A stretch of 64,000 nucleotides of DNA from Escallonia rubra (GCA_033065855.1 JAVXUO010002417.1:168589-232588), one strand, 5' to 3'; shown: positions 21,804 through 33,599, counted from the stretch's first letter. Made by a program: numbers and translations. The notes: generated by a model from the letters alone, not told the origin.

Positions 21804-22124
21804 TGGGGGTGGAGAGAGGGAAAGAGAGAGAGCGAGCTTTCATAAACAACAAATTCCTAGTTCTTGCCCCAGAAAATTTTCTTCTTACTTTGGTGAACGA
21901 CTAGAAAATCTGAATTGGTCATCCACATTAACTTAGCAAATCTCATGGCTAAGATCTGGAAATAAACAGTTTTCAGGAAAATGTTCTTCAATTCGTTTTG
22001 GACTTAGTAAAACAAGTGCTGCATGCACTGCATTTCCTCTTTCTCAGCATAAATTAGTGCACTTCTATGCAGGCACTTATGATAATTAGTGAGTTTGAAG
22101 TAACAATAGCATGGGAGTGTCATA
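21804..22124. other. Noncoding stretch after copia-2
   Basis: A G/A-rich simple segment (to about 21840) and then unremarkable AT-rich sequence. No gene, repeat boundary or RNA was recognised. Confidence 0.5.
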
Positions 22125-22250
22125 CTTAAGTACCTATAATGTGGAGGGAGGGACACTTGATCGCAGTCGAAAATGCATTAGCAGCCAGCTTCGGCATCTC
22201 AAATTTCAATCCTCAAAACTTGGCCCCTGATATTATAATAAAAAATGGAC
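22125..22250 (-). pseudogene. FSH-family serine hydrolase exon 3 fragment
   Basis: On the minus strand this segment matches exon 3 of the FSH gene at 31091-31277. Pieces such as 'SGAKF', 'PKLAANAF' and 'CPSLHIIG' are recoverable with small indels and an in-frame stop, followed by GTACTT at the former donor site. It is a degenerate paralogous fragment; other exons of this copy were not found nearby. Confidence 0.75.
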
Positions 22251-22920
22251 TTGAAATAATTTAATCTCACCAAGTCAACTCAATAACCTAGTTATGTAGA
22301 AAACTTCACTTTCTCTCGCCGATGCAGCTATGTCACGACAAGGATGGTGGCGCGGTGAAGGTGGTGGTCATTATGATGCTAGTGGTCAAAGGTGCTAATG
22401 CTTATTGGAATACTGGAGTTAAAGTCCTTTGTTCATGTGATAGTGGTCGCCGAATATTATCAGCGAAAATTCTTTATATGTTGTTACAATTATATTCTAC
22501 GATAATAACATGTCTTACAATGTAGCTTGTAGCATCTTGCTACAATCTAGGTTGTACAAGGAAGGAACTTATGTTACTGTCTACATGATTATAAATCATT
22601 TATATATATAACTTTTGGCTTCCTTTGGAAATTTAGGCAAACCACAATTAATAGTACTTTCAGCAGCAAATGTTTCTCATAAAGTGGGACATATATTGAA
22701 CCTTCAACTGCAACCAAGCTTTTAGCCATGAAAAACCGTTGCTAAACTATTGTTGGCACTTCAGTTAAAACTTTTTACGTCACTTTAGAAGGCATTGCCA
22801 TATTATCACTATTCAGTTGAGAAAGATTGTCATTAAAAATGAGAAGTTAGTTGTGCGTTAGGCACTAGTGAAAGGATGCAGCAAAATGATTTCAATGTGA
22901 TCGTAGGTAAACCCTTTTTT
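22251..22920. other. Noncoding stretch
   Basis: AT-rich sequence without a coding frame that looks protein-like; the 67-residue frame at 22322-22525 has no recognisable domain. Confidence 0.4.
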
Positions 22921-23978
22921 AGGAAACATTACACTAGTTACCCTTGAGTTTGGGACTTATTACACTCGATACTCCTCCCATTTCGGAAATTACACTAACC
23001 TCCCTTGATAATAGGGTCCATGTCTCACAAAACCCCCTTTCGTTATTTAACATCAAATGTTACTGCTAAATTTATTAAAAAACTTAAAAATACCCCTCAA
23101 CCCCAAATCAAGCCCAAACCTAGGCCTCCATCCTCCCCCCCACCATTGACACTCCCATACTTGCCACATCCACCCATACCCATAGGCACATGCACAAACA
23201 CACACCACGGTCACGACCCCCTCCTTCCTTTCCGCCACCGGCCTTCCTACCCCTACCATATCCACACCCACCTATTGCAGATGCACGCGCGCACGGGCGC
23301 ACACACACACACACACACACACAACAGACACACACCACAGTCCGACCACCACAAGTGCTCCCACCCCCAACTCCATCCACCTATACTCACACACGACACA
23401 AAGACAGACGTGCACACATACAAACATAGAAGCATACAATGTGTGTGTTTGCAAATTGGGGGGAAGGGGGATGATGGGAGGGGGTGGGTGTGAGACCAGA
23501 GTGTTTGTGTGTGTGTGTGTGTGTGTGTGGGAAGGGGGGGTGCGTCGTTTAGGATGTGTGCGTGCGCGACAATTAGTACGTGCGTGTGTGCGCACAGGAA
23601 TGTGTGTGTGCATGGGGGAGGGGGTTGTTATGTGTGGAGCTTGGCGGTGGATGTATTGGGGAAAGGGTAGGGACTTGTATATGGAGGATGGTGGTAGTGG
23701 CGGCTATTGAAGATTGGTTGGTGGGTGGGTGAGTAACGGGTGTGAGGTTGGTAGTGATGGGAAGATATGGTGGGGAGGTAGGTTGCCGATAATGAGAAGC
23801 GGGAGGGTTACGAGACATGGTTAACCTTTGAAAACCGTTACTCCTTAAGGGCAATTAAGTCAATTTAACCAAAAAGTTAACACCATCGAACTGTGAGGGA
23901 TGTCATTGTAATTTCCCGAATAGGTGGGGTACGAATTTATTAAGACCAAACTTAGAGGTACCAAGTGTAAATTTTCCT
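22921..23978. mobile_element. TIR element (Mutator-like or foldback) with CA/TG-rich core
   Basis: The ends are imperfect inverted repeats of about 90 bp: AGGAAACATTACACTAGTTA at 22921 against the reverse complement of the last bases, AGGAAAATTTACACTTGGTA, and they stay alignable to about 23010 and 23885. The core has C-rich (23100-23250), (CA)n (23303-23322), (TG)n (23504-23528) and G-rich (23610-23790) tracts. Long open frames on both strands there come from these simple repeats. No clear target duplication was found. Confidence 0.65.
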
Positions 23979-25464
23979 TTATTATACTAAAATATATAAA
24001 ATATTCCACCAATAGTATTATCAAAAAAAAGTAGGGTATATATATGACGAAAAGCCTCTAAACTAAACTTATTCTAAGGATTACTGCCTTAATGTCGAGG
24101 CCGATAGGAAGCACGGAGTTCCACAAAACGAGAGCACAAGACTTCCTTCTATGGTTTGCAAGAGGCAAAAGAACACTGTCAAAACAAAAAGAACTCGCGA
24201 ATGATGGTCCGGAGAACCATCCTTTTTTTCCTCGCGAATGTAGTAGTTAGCAACATATACCTCTTATACCACAAATCCTTGTCCACCTACGTGTTAAGCC
24301 TCTCTTGAGATACAGAAGGCTGTAAAAACCTGAGCCATCTCTGAACTAAGTTTTTCTCTCCTATGGAATAACAAACACCTCCACGGCTCCGGCCCCCACT
24401 TGGGCAAAGGGGCATGCCCACGACCAGCAGAATATCCAACCCCTAGTCGAGTAGTCCTTTATCACCTTGATCAATATTGCCATCGGTTGTTTATATTGTC
24501 ATGATATATACGTTAGTGTATTCCTAGTGGTGTCTTACTTGGTAAATCACACGTGATCCCTTAGGTTTTTGACATATTGTGTTATTTTCCCGTGTACATT
24601 TTCGAAGAAAATGAACATTTAACTTCCCATCATTTCTTTTCTAATGGTGGGCGATTCCATCTATTGCTAGCAAACCCATAGAGCTCTCATTCTTCATTTT
24701 ATTTTTAGTTCCTTTAGAGTTCCCCCATTGTGGGGCACCATGGAGGAACTTAAGTCTAGGTACTTAAAGAAGAAGAAGAGAAAAGGAAAATCAGTTCAGA
24801 GTTTTAAGGCCTAAGAGGATCAGAGTGGCACCACCTAGTGTGGCCGATGGAACCGGCCTTTTTTATGGGAAATTGAACCGATTAGAGGCTCTCGCGTTGG
24901 CAATACTACGAGAACCGTGGCACCGATCTAGTGCATGCCAAGACCAGAAACAATAAATAGGATCAGCACCACTGCTAGGATCGGTGGCACTGTCCAACCG
25001 TTTCAAGCCGTTTGGCTTTCAAAAATCGAGTTCCTCCTTAGTTTTTCAAGGCTTTTAACAGCCATATTTTTTAGGAAAGAGACACGACTCTTCATTAAAG
25101 GTGCTTAAGCACCAATTCATTGCCAATATAAATGAAGTTCTAAAGTTCATTTGTGAACTGAAATTTCAATATTCTTATCTTCCACTTTGAACTTTCGGAT
25201 ATTCCTTCTAATTTCGTTTGAGTTTTATCCTAGTTGAATCCTTGGTATTGTTTGAGAATTGTGGGAGTGCAATCTTCATTTCTCAAATTATTGGGCATTG
25301 TACCTTGAGGATAGATTTTTCTTGAGTCCATTTAATTTGCACAAGTGGGAAAAATAGTACATTCAAGATAGTTTTCTGAAGTTTCTTGCCCACTGACAAC
25401 ATTGTTCTTGTTCCTTTTTCTTTTTACATTTTATAAGTCCACAAAGCTTCACGAAGAACCCTAC
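23979..25464. other. Noncoding interval before the F-box remnant
   Basis: About 1.5 kb of AT-rich sequence with no recognisable coding exon, including the place where the N-terminal F-box motif of the following pseudogene would be expected. No repeats with clear borders were seen. Confidence 0.4.
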
Positions 25465-27610
25465 ATATGCCCACCTCCATTATTAGTTTTGTTATCCCGG
25501 ACGAGCTTCATGGGCTGAAAGCTATTCAGTCATGCAATGGCTTGCTACTTCTCTTGTCTAACTATGCATCTGACGAAGAACCTAGTAGGTTCTCTCAGTT
25601 TCTTTCGGGAAAATTATGAAAAAGTGGGTTTTGGGGTTAAATATTTTTGGATGAGGGGTTTATTTTGGAAAATTATGAAAAAGTGGGTTGACTTTTTAAA
25701 ATTTCTGAACAAGGGGTAGACTTAAGAAAAAATGGGTTTTTTAAAATCAACTAATTTGGACTTCCCAGATTACCCTTCCCGCCAAAATCGTTGACCACTG
25801 TTCTGGTACAAGTCGTTTTCTGCAAGAATACAGATACGGTTATGCGAAAATACTTGTCAGTTTGTGCAGATATTCAAGTCGTTTCTGCCCTTCGAACTGA
25901 TGCAATACTAACTTTGCCTACAGGAAGAGCTTATATTAGAGCACTCAAAGATTTACCTGATATGAACATTGTAGGGTACAATATACATAGATCTTGAATC
26001 AATACCAACATAGTTTCTCGATAATGCCTATCAAACTTCACTTGCAAAACAAACCAACAAAACAAAATCAATAATTCCATACAAAACCTATTTTTCCCCC
26101 AAGTTTTCGACCACTTCATATTCTAACCCCGAGAGCTCTAAAATCTTCTATCAAAAGTATCTTACTAATGATCATTATTGGCACCATGAAGCACCAGCTT
26201 TTTTCTATACTAGCGATGAAGGGAACATTGAATGGTTTGTTGGCAATACTGTTTTTATGCTTGACATTGCTCCAAAATTTCAAGCGCTATTGGTCTTCAT
26301 TGAAGTATTACCACAAAACTCTTTATAGTTTTATGCATCTCAAAAGTATCTTAGGAAATAAAAATTTACGGTCAGAAGAAAATAGAAGTTTAGATAAAAC
26401 CTAATCTGGGTGTTCTTGGAAATAGTTTTTTAGGTTGAGTGTTGATTAAAAGTAATTAGAGTGCTAATTAGATTAGTCTGAGTGATTTTTTAGCATAGGT
26501 TTTACAGAGAATCAATGTCATTTGGGAATGACTCCCACAAATCTGCCAAGATTTATGTTTATATCAGGTATATCTTTGGGTGCTCTAATATAAGCTCTTC
26601 CTTTAGGCAAAGTTAGTATTGCATCAGTTCGAATGGTAGAAACGACTTGAATATCTGCACAAACTGACAAGTATTTTTGCATAACTGTACTTGCATTCTT
26701 GCAGAAAACAACTCGTACAAGAACAGTTGTCAACGATTTTGGCGGGAAGGGTAATATGGGAAGTCCAAATTAGTTGATTTCAAAAAACCCATTTTTTCTT
26801 AAGTCTACCCCTTGTTCAGAAATTTTAAAAAGTCACCCTACTTTTTCACAATTTCCCAAAATAAACCCCTCATCCACAAATATCTAACCCCAAAACCCAC
26901 TTTTTTGTAATTTTCCCGTTTCTTTTTTTTCTTTCTTTTTACTCCTATAAATCAAGAAATCAACTGTGTTCCCCGTCTGCATGCCTTACGATCACGGTTA
27001 AGCTTGGCTTTCGATCCTTTGAGATCACCCGGTTACAAAGTTGTCCTTTTTTGCGATCCATTGCGATCCAAACATCCCAAGATAGGAAACTGGAGGCGCA
27101 TGTGAAAACATCATATATTGGATGTGACCGACGATATAGTCTGTAATGGCGGGCTATTGTTGAATGGCTCAATGTTTTGGCCATGTGAAAGGGAGAGCTC
27201 TTCAGTATGCTTTCATGTTGAGAAGAAGCGTCTTAACATATTTCCAATGCCTGCCATTCAACGAGTCCATGAAAGGAGGACTTTGAGATACTTCGGGGAA
27301 TTCAGAGACAATCTTTACCTTGTTGATTTTCATGATTGTTCCACATTGAAGTTTGAATGTAGTAGAGATGGAAAGGATTACTCTGGTGGTTCATGGAGTA
27401 TCGTGTTGACCGAAGTTCCCGGTGGCTAGTCGTAGCGAAAGGTCCTGTGTTCTCTGTGTTGTTAGTGATGACAAGGAAGAAGGCACTGAAACTCCTGCCA
27501 CCACCTCCTTGCATTTGAAAGTAGTGGAATGCAGTTCAAGTCTCTGATGAACTGAGAGTTCACAAGTTGCTGAGACTAGTTTCAGGGAGGAACTAGGCAT
27601 GCAGGCTTCA
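25465..27610 (+). pseudogene. F-box protein C-terminal domain, split by a Mutator-like insertion
   Basis: 25465-25606 encodes 'SFVIPDELHGLKAIQSCNGLLLL', shown here in part: the typical 'QSCNGLL' entry of plant F-box-associated domains. After the element at 25607-26917 the reading resumes with 'INQEINCVPRLHAL', 'LSLAFDPLRSPGYKVV' and then 'FHVEKKRLNIFPMPAI', 'ERRTLRYFGEFRDNLYLVDF'. The last part (from about 27435) is shifted in frame ('FSVLCVVSDDKEEGTE'). An in-frame stop near 27100 and the frameshift show decay. No N-terminal F-box is present upstream. These proteins normally act as SCF ubiquitin-ligase substrate adaptors; this locus cannot encode one. Confidence 0.75.
25607..26917. mobile_element. 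Long-TIR Mutator-like element inside the F-box pseudogene
   Basis: The ends GGGAAAATTATGAAAAAGTG and its counterpart form inverted repeats of about 360 bp (25607-25967 and 26558-26917). They are flanked by 9-bp sequences GTTTCTTTC (25598-25606) and GTTTCTTTT (26918-26926), an 8-of-9 match and the duplication length typical of Mutator-like elements. Each arm holds the same inward-facing frame of about 68-71 residues ('MTTVLVQVVFCKN...RTDAILTLPTGRAYIRA'), which I do not recognise. The centre contains a separate 60-residue open stretch near 26150-26327 ('HYWHHEAPAFFYTSDEGNIE'). No transposase was found, so it is non-autonomous. Confidence 0.85.
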
Positions 27611-28884
27611 CTCCATTTCTGCTAACTATATTAAAAATAAGAAGGTCAATATTGCAGCTATTCAGGTAAATATATCAGAGGAAGAGGAAAGTAGGTGCTA
27701 ATTTTTACCTGGGAGCAGGGTGTAGGTGAGACTAATTGATTGATTCTAACCAACCTGGGCTATTTGAGAACTGCGGTTCAACAATGAAACTTATAGGGAC
27801 TGTTAGAACAGTCAATTCTTTGTGCTGGCTTTATTCATACTTTTTATTAGGAGTCCATTTCACGACAAGAAAACAAGTAGATAACTGAATATAGGGAAGA
27901 AGGGGGACATATCGTCAAAGCTGGTGCATCAAGTACAGGAGTGTTCACATAGGTCTTTCAGCTGCATAAATTTTTGGCAAAGACGTGCAATTTTGCCCTA
28001 GGCTGGCCTCAAGTGGTGCGGTACCAAATAAGTACCCTTCATTGGCTAGGAAACACGAAAATATACCGGAGAAGTTGGTAACTAGGAGTATGTAGCAAAG
28101 AACAAGCAAGACAACGGGAATTGAAAGGCTTAATGGACAACTACTAGGTTGCCAAAAACGAAATTTGGTTTGCAGATAGAAGTTGCTGCACAATACATAG
28201 ATTATGGGGATGTGCTATAAACCTAATGAGGGCCTTGCTCGAAATATGTCACCCAAGTGGTATGAAGCTATTAGAAGTCTGAACTATCTAGGGCGTTGGT
28301 AGAGGTTTTAGAATTTGGCATCGGTCATCACACGGGTCCTTACGAGAGGAGTAACTGGACCACCTCGATTGTTAACCATCAAGGATGGCAGCTGCAGAGC
28401 ATAGTGGATCGTTATTATCCTATTGGAACAACTTTAAGAACTTCGATCTGACTTGATAAGCCGGGGATTAAGAACTTTGATCTGACTTCATCATCATCTG
28501 ATACTTCTTGAATCATTTTCTTTGTAACACTGTCTCTCAAAGCATTTCCAAGGAATTTAGCTCTGCCAGTAATACACATTGTTACGTATCCATAGCTGCA
28601 GCATGAAAGACATTCAAGTAGCATATTTCTAACATGGACTTTGGAGTAATGGGCTTTGGAGTAAACTCCAAAGCCCATGTTGCAGTTCACTACAGATGCA
28701 AAACTCCTCTCTCGCCATCTAGTTTTTTTCACAATCTATAAGTTGAGTTTCATTATTTCCGATCTTTTCTTCTTCAATGGTATTCTGTTCCAATATGAAT
28801 CAACCAATGGATAGAAGAAAATTGAGCAACTGGAGTGCTTTGTTCTGACTTAAATTACAATTTCGTTTGAGTATATTCATCTTG
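27611..28884. other. Interval with unrecognised small open frames
   Basis: Minus-strand frames at 27945-28193 (82 residues, hydrophobic centre) and 28415-28732 (105 residues, 'ITGRAKFLGNALRDSVTKKM', 'SQIEVLKVVPIG') look more protein-like than their surroundings but match no family I can name. A perfect 14-bp inverted repeat lies at 28649-28678 within the second. Confidence 0.35.
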
Positions 28885-28970
28885 TTACAAACGGCAAGTA
28901 ACTTTCATGTGCAATTGCAATTTCTGAATCTTCTCAATGAAGTTCTGGAACGTCTCCAGGGATTTCTCAT
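28885..28970 (-). pseudogene. FSH-family hydrolase terminal exon
   Basis: The minus strand reads TTTGTAG then an 86-base open exon ending in TAA. Completed by one base from the previous exon it begins D-E-K-S-L-E and continues 'TFQNFIEKIQKLQLHMK', the C-terminal helix of FSH hydrolases just after their 'HTxPRLD' motif. The exon is intact, but no upstream exon with the catalytic His was found between here and 30.8 kb. It is either the far last exon of the gene at 31091-32178 or a relic of another copy. Confidence 0.65.
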
Positions 28971-30865
28971 CTACAAAAATTACAAGCAAAATCATGTTAT
29001 ATTCTTTGTAATGGTTCAAATTTGACGCAATAAGCTGCTCATGTTATTAACACTTCCATATAAAATTTTGTGCAGTTTGTTCACTGTTTAAGGCAGTATA
29101 GATAGCATCAATTCAAGTAGATAAAGGGTTTAAGTACAATTAAGTATCCTGAGAGTACCGAAGATTTCGCTCCAGGACTCATGTTTGCAATTTTTACACG
29201 TCAGGTGATGGAGCTTGGGCAATCCAAGTTGGGAGGATCCAAACTTGGATTGCCCAAGCTGGCTGCTATTTCTAAAGATTGGTAGAAGTTGTAAATATCA
29301 TCCAATTGAAGCTATTCATTTTGTGGTAGAGTAAAAACTGTTTACATAAAAGGTATATTCAAGTGACAACAACACCTAAAGTGATTGGGTTAGTATTGGT
29401 TCGGTTGGCATGCAACTATCATCCTATTTTGGTTTGTTGGGTAAAATTCGTCCAATTCGAAACCAAGACTCCAGTAATGCAAACCAGTTTCTGGGCATTT
29501 GGTAGCCCCACCATCAAGTAATGAGTGTTGTGGATTTGCAGCAGATTGGGGCAACTGAAATGCATCATGAGCATTTAAGTAATTCAGAGTAAAGAGAACT
29601 ATGTTGTCAATAATAGAAACTAAAAAGGACTTCATTGGTTTAGTCTTTGACAGTTTTTTCGGAATCCAAGTTGAAAACCAGATCCAGGTGGGCTGGGAGG
29701 AGTGCCAATGCATGGGTAGTTTTATCTACCCAATTTTTCTTATTAGCTGGAAGTGCAAAAGGTAGACAACTCAAGACAAAGATAGCAATAAATGGTAATG
29801 CAGTGGTCTGTCTCTGTTTGTGTGTTACTTACCAAGTCTTGGAACTGCATGTCCGTATGGATGATGAATTACAAGAGGATTTTTGAAAAATTCCAACAAA
29901 GCAATCCCCTCCTCCTTCAAAAAATCTGTCTCACCTATATTGCAGGGTAGACTTATATGATCAGATATAAGGCATTGTTTCTGCTCTGATACACTCTCCA
30001 ATCACATGATAACATACTTTAAGAATCTTAACAACAATTGAAGAGATCGTCGTTACAATATGTATTAAACTGCTACCTAACAACAAAGAACCTTTTCTGG
30101 CAGAAGAGGAGAGAGTACCAACGGTTTTGCTAGAACCGGTGGTGTGATACAGCCTTCCTGGTATGTAAACAACCACAGGAAGTAATTAACGTCCCCCCAA
30201 CACCTTCTCTTAAAGTTTGAGCAAACCCAACTTCTTCTTGAGTTACCAATCCTAGAGAACAATGAGAAAGAATGCCTTGTACATTGGTCACAATATATGA
30301 ACCAGAGAGAACTATAAACTTCATTTCTAAAATACAAAAAATCCACAACCGCTACGTATTATTTTTTATTACAGGTTATGCAACTCGAAAAATTTGATTC
30401 TTATTCAGGAAAATTTTCAAACTGCAATTGTTGTGGTCTAGTTCTTTTGTTTTTGTAAGTTGTGCCAGTTTGCCACTGGCGCTCACTCTAGGGAGTTAGT
30501 TGAGAGTTGGGAGAGACGTTACCTATTGGCTCAGCCATTCGACTGACTCTATCAACGCTGCAATGTTGAGCAGTTTCCTGTCCTCCCGGTTTTTGGTTTT
30601 TCAGAAATGAGGTCTGCATAGTAACAGCTTCAAATAAACACTATGAGCAAGACTTGCTAGTTATATTTTGATAATCAGACGGGCTGCCCCAGTTTAGGTA
30701 CAATTTATTTGATCTAAGAAACGGTCTTAACTGTTTATGGTTGGTCTACCATTTCCCATGATTCCTCATCAGAGGAGGCGGCCAGGTGTAAAATCTGAGA
30801 TACTCCAACATGAACTGTGTAGGGGGATAAAGTACTTTTCCTTCTATGTGCCCTTCGATGACACA
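28971..30865. other. Interval with an FSH exon 3 relic and no other recognised gene
   Basis: 29231-29275 reads 'GGSKLGLPKLAA' on the plus strand, a short FSH exon 3 relic beside an inverted copy (see separate entry). The minus-strand frames at 29390-29713 and 30077-30348 have no identifiable domain. Nothing else could be supported. Confidence 0.4.
29212..29260. repeat. Perfect 19-bp inverted repeat built from FSH exon sequence
   Basis: AGCTTGGGCAATCCAAGTT (29212-29230) is the exact reverse complement of 29242-29260, with an 11-base spacer. The right arm belongs to the FSH 'KLGLPKLAA' coding stretch, so the left arm appears to be an inverted partial copy of it. Confidence 0.85.
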
Positions 30866-32178
30866 GAGCTATTGGATCTTGTCAAAGCCTTGGTACATGG
30901 TTGTTGAATGGCAACCGCTATACGAAACTAAGTGAGTGAGTTGAATGTTCCATTCGCATGGGTAGTTGATTATGTAAATTGGAGAAATAGGCGACGACCT
31001 CTTCATCTTCATTTACTATGGTTCAGAGCACAACACGAAATTGTGGGAAACTAGATGGCGAAATTTGCAAAACGAAGAGCCGTATAATACCTATAATGTG
31101 GAGGGACGGGCATTGGACTGGAGATGAGAATGCATTAGCAGCCAGCTTGGGCAATCCAAGCTTGGAACCTCCGAACTTGGCCCCTGATATAATGATCACA
31201 AATTTTATCTTCGGTACCTTTGTTAATGCCACTCCTTCCCTTTGCATTCCTGGCAACGCTGCTGATATGATCGCTCCCTGCTTGAAAATGCTTCTCTCAA
31301 TTGCAACCAAAAGAATGAATAAATAAATAAACACCGATGGAGGTCACAAAAAAATTTGACCAGCTAACCTGGGAAAAACCAAGTAGACCATCAAAAGGTC
31401 CGTCCTTTAACATACAAGCTTCAAGGTATTCAAGGCATTCTTCAAAATGTGAATGCTCTCTAAAGTCCTATAAACATTGAATAACGGTCATGACATGACA
31501 TGGTCCGGTGACCAAACTATAAAAGAGAATGGGTAGTGCTAGACATTATTGATCAGTATCAAGACATAAGTCATGTAGCCATCTATCAATTCACCAGTAC
31601 TGAACTCTTGCCCACCGTGTAAATATGGAGTAGAAGAAAGAAAAGCTGAAAAAGAACACGGGTCTTACAAGTAAAGAAAGAGACACTTCGTGGGTTACGC
31701 TAGTCAAGAAACCTGTCCTGAGCACTAATTATAAGGCCTGTTTTTTTCGTAAGGACATTATTATGGTCCCAAAAAGCTAAATCGCAAATAACATGACATA
31801 TATGTTCAAAGCACTTTGAAACAGCGAGCCTCTAAAATTATGCGCTCATCGTTTCAAATTAATTGAGATTGAACCTTTTCAAATAACCCTGTGAAAGATG
31901 CTTATATGAAGGAATTCATAATAAGGAAATTTAATCAATGATTCTGGGCGTTCTTGTAAAACCTGCTTAGAGTGGAACCATTCGTAGTAAGGAGGATCAT
32001 AGATGCCTTCAACGTCGGACTTGCCTTGAGGCGGAAAAGGTGCGTCCAGGAAGACGAGGTCCAACTGTTCTAGCAACGTTTGTGGCCAACGTCCGATCAT
32101 TTTCTTGAAGATTTCAGCGCTTGTTCTGATGCCATGGAGGCATAGAACTCTGGGTCTCTTCTGGATTTTATTTGCCAT
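30866..32178 (-). CDS. FSH-type serine hydrolase (alpha/beta hydrolase), 3' end decayed
   Basis: Three exons join cleanly on the minus strand: exon 1 31963-32178 (72 residues, 'RPRVLCLHGIRTSAEIFKKM', 'LDLVFLDAPFPPQGKSDVEG'), exon 2 31369-31467 (33 residues, with the nucleophile elbow 'GLLGFSQ' completed by Gly of exon 3), and exon 3 31091-31277 ('ISAALPGMQREGVALTKVP', 'IIISGAKFGGSK', 'CPSLHIIG'). Each junction has GT..AG and phases agree. FSH enzymes use Ser-Asp-His; the Ser is present. Exon 4, with the catalytic His, is recognisable only as a degenerate stretch at about 30866-30975 (aligns to 'VVIHHPKGHTVPRLD' with deletions). The total expected length is about 230 residues and 167 are intact. 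Either this is a recent pseudogene or the true last exons lie elsewhere (compare 28885-28970). Confidence 0.75.
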
Positions 32179-33354
32179 CTCAGTTGTTTCTCCTCTTCCT
32201 CTTCGTCTCCCAGTTCCTCATCTCCGCCATCGTGGATCACTCGGACTCTTGGTTTATGTGTCAAAGAAAGGGACTCTTTTGAACAGCGGAAACGACGGCC
32301 GTTTTGAAGCATTTATAAAATTAAAGAATGACACCCTCGTGATAGTAATTGCTGATTAGGGTGAACTCTCTTACTAATGGTTATTATTATAATAATTATT
32401 ATTATTATATTGTTATTATTATTGTACTGGAGGGCGTCTACTTTTATTACCAAGTGTATTCCAATTTTTAAGTAAAATTCCTTTTTGGTTCTCTTCAATC
32501 ACACTGTATCCTAGTTTGGCATATAGCTCTAGTACCATCTTATTTACGCTACGAATTGAGAACCATGAAGATATGGATGGATCAAAACAAAATCTTAAGA
32601 ATTAGGGGTTGTTCGTTTACTCTTTGTATCTTTCAGTTTTTTGTTTTTCAATTCTTGTATTTTAAGTTTTTTGTCTTGAAAACGTATTAAAACGAAAATA
32701 TCATCTTGTTCGTTTATTTTTTATTTTTTAAAACTATTCAATGTTGTTTCTAAAATATTTTCTCTTGTTTACACTTTTCTTATTAGTTTTTCCAAAGTAA
32801 GTAAACAAAATGTCCTTACTATTGACATATTAAGTTATTACAATATTCTTTAAATCTTTCATAAAGTCTGACATCAAGGCCCATTAATCAGCCTCTTTTC
32901 AGTGGCTGACCAACTCATTTTTCATTTCCGAATGCAAATCATGAACTCTTCTTCTTCAACCACCACCACCACTAAATTCCATGAAGAGGCTAAACCTGTG
33001 TGGTTGAGAGTGATTTTGTGGTGTTTCAGTGGCTATTGTATAAAGATTCAATGTTTTGGACCCATGGGCGACTGTTTTCGTGGTAGGCATAGGTCGCGAG
33101 GAGTGGTGAGGATGGTGCTGTGCGGAGGCCGTGGGTGACGGTTGGTGGTGTTCATCGGATCTAATGATTATGAGTGAGGCTGTGACGGTGTTGGTGGTGG
33201 TTGAGGATGATGTTGTGATGGCTCATCAGCCTCATGTGGGTTGCTGGTGGTGGTGGATAGAACAAATAGTTGTGGGTGTGGCTGCGTTGGTGGTTGAGGG
33301 TGGTGTTGTGGTGTTTCATTATTGTCAAAGGTAGCGATCTCATTTAATTTTGGT
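32179..33354. other. Upstream region of the FSH gene and CACTA left flank
   Basis: 32179-32300 is the probable 5' leader and promoter area of the FSH gene. 32379-32423 is an ATT-type microsatellite. 32600-32830 is T-rich. 32960-33340 is rich in GGTGGT-type triplets that create open frames on both strands; similar sequence resumes at 46619 beyond the CACTA element. Confidence 0.5.
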
Positions 33355-33599
33355 CACTACAAGAAAGATGCCTATTAGAGACGGAATTTAGGGAGGAATT
33401 AAATTCCGTCGCTAAAAGCCTACTATTCCGACGGAATTAGGCGATGGAATTAGGTTCCGCCACAATTATGACTCTAAAAATGTTGGAGGAAAAAATGCGC
33501 GGGAAAGAAAAATGGGCGACAGAACAAATGATTTAGTGACGGTATTTGGTGACGGATTTCACCGACGGAATGATTTACATCTGTAAAGGTATTATTTTT

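Noticed and set aside
23005..23854. Pro/His-rich and Gly/Val/Cys-rich open frames on both strands
   Set aside because: Produced by CA/TG and homopurine simple repeats within a TIR element; no start context or domain.
32902..33343. Possible Val/Trp-rich or His/Asn-rich small proteins flanking the CACTA left end
   Set aside because: GGTGGT-type low complexity gives open frames in several phases; composition explains them.
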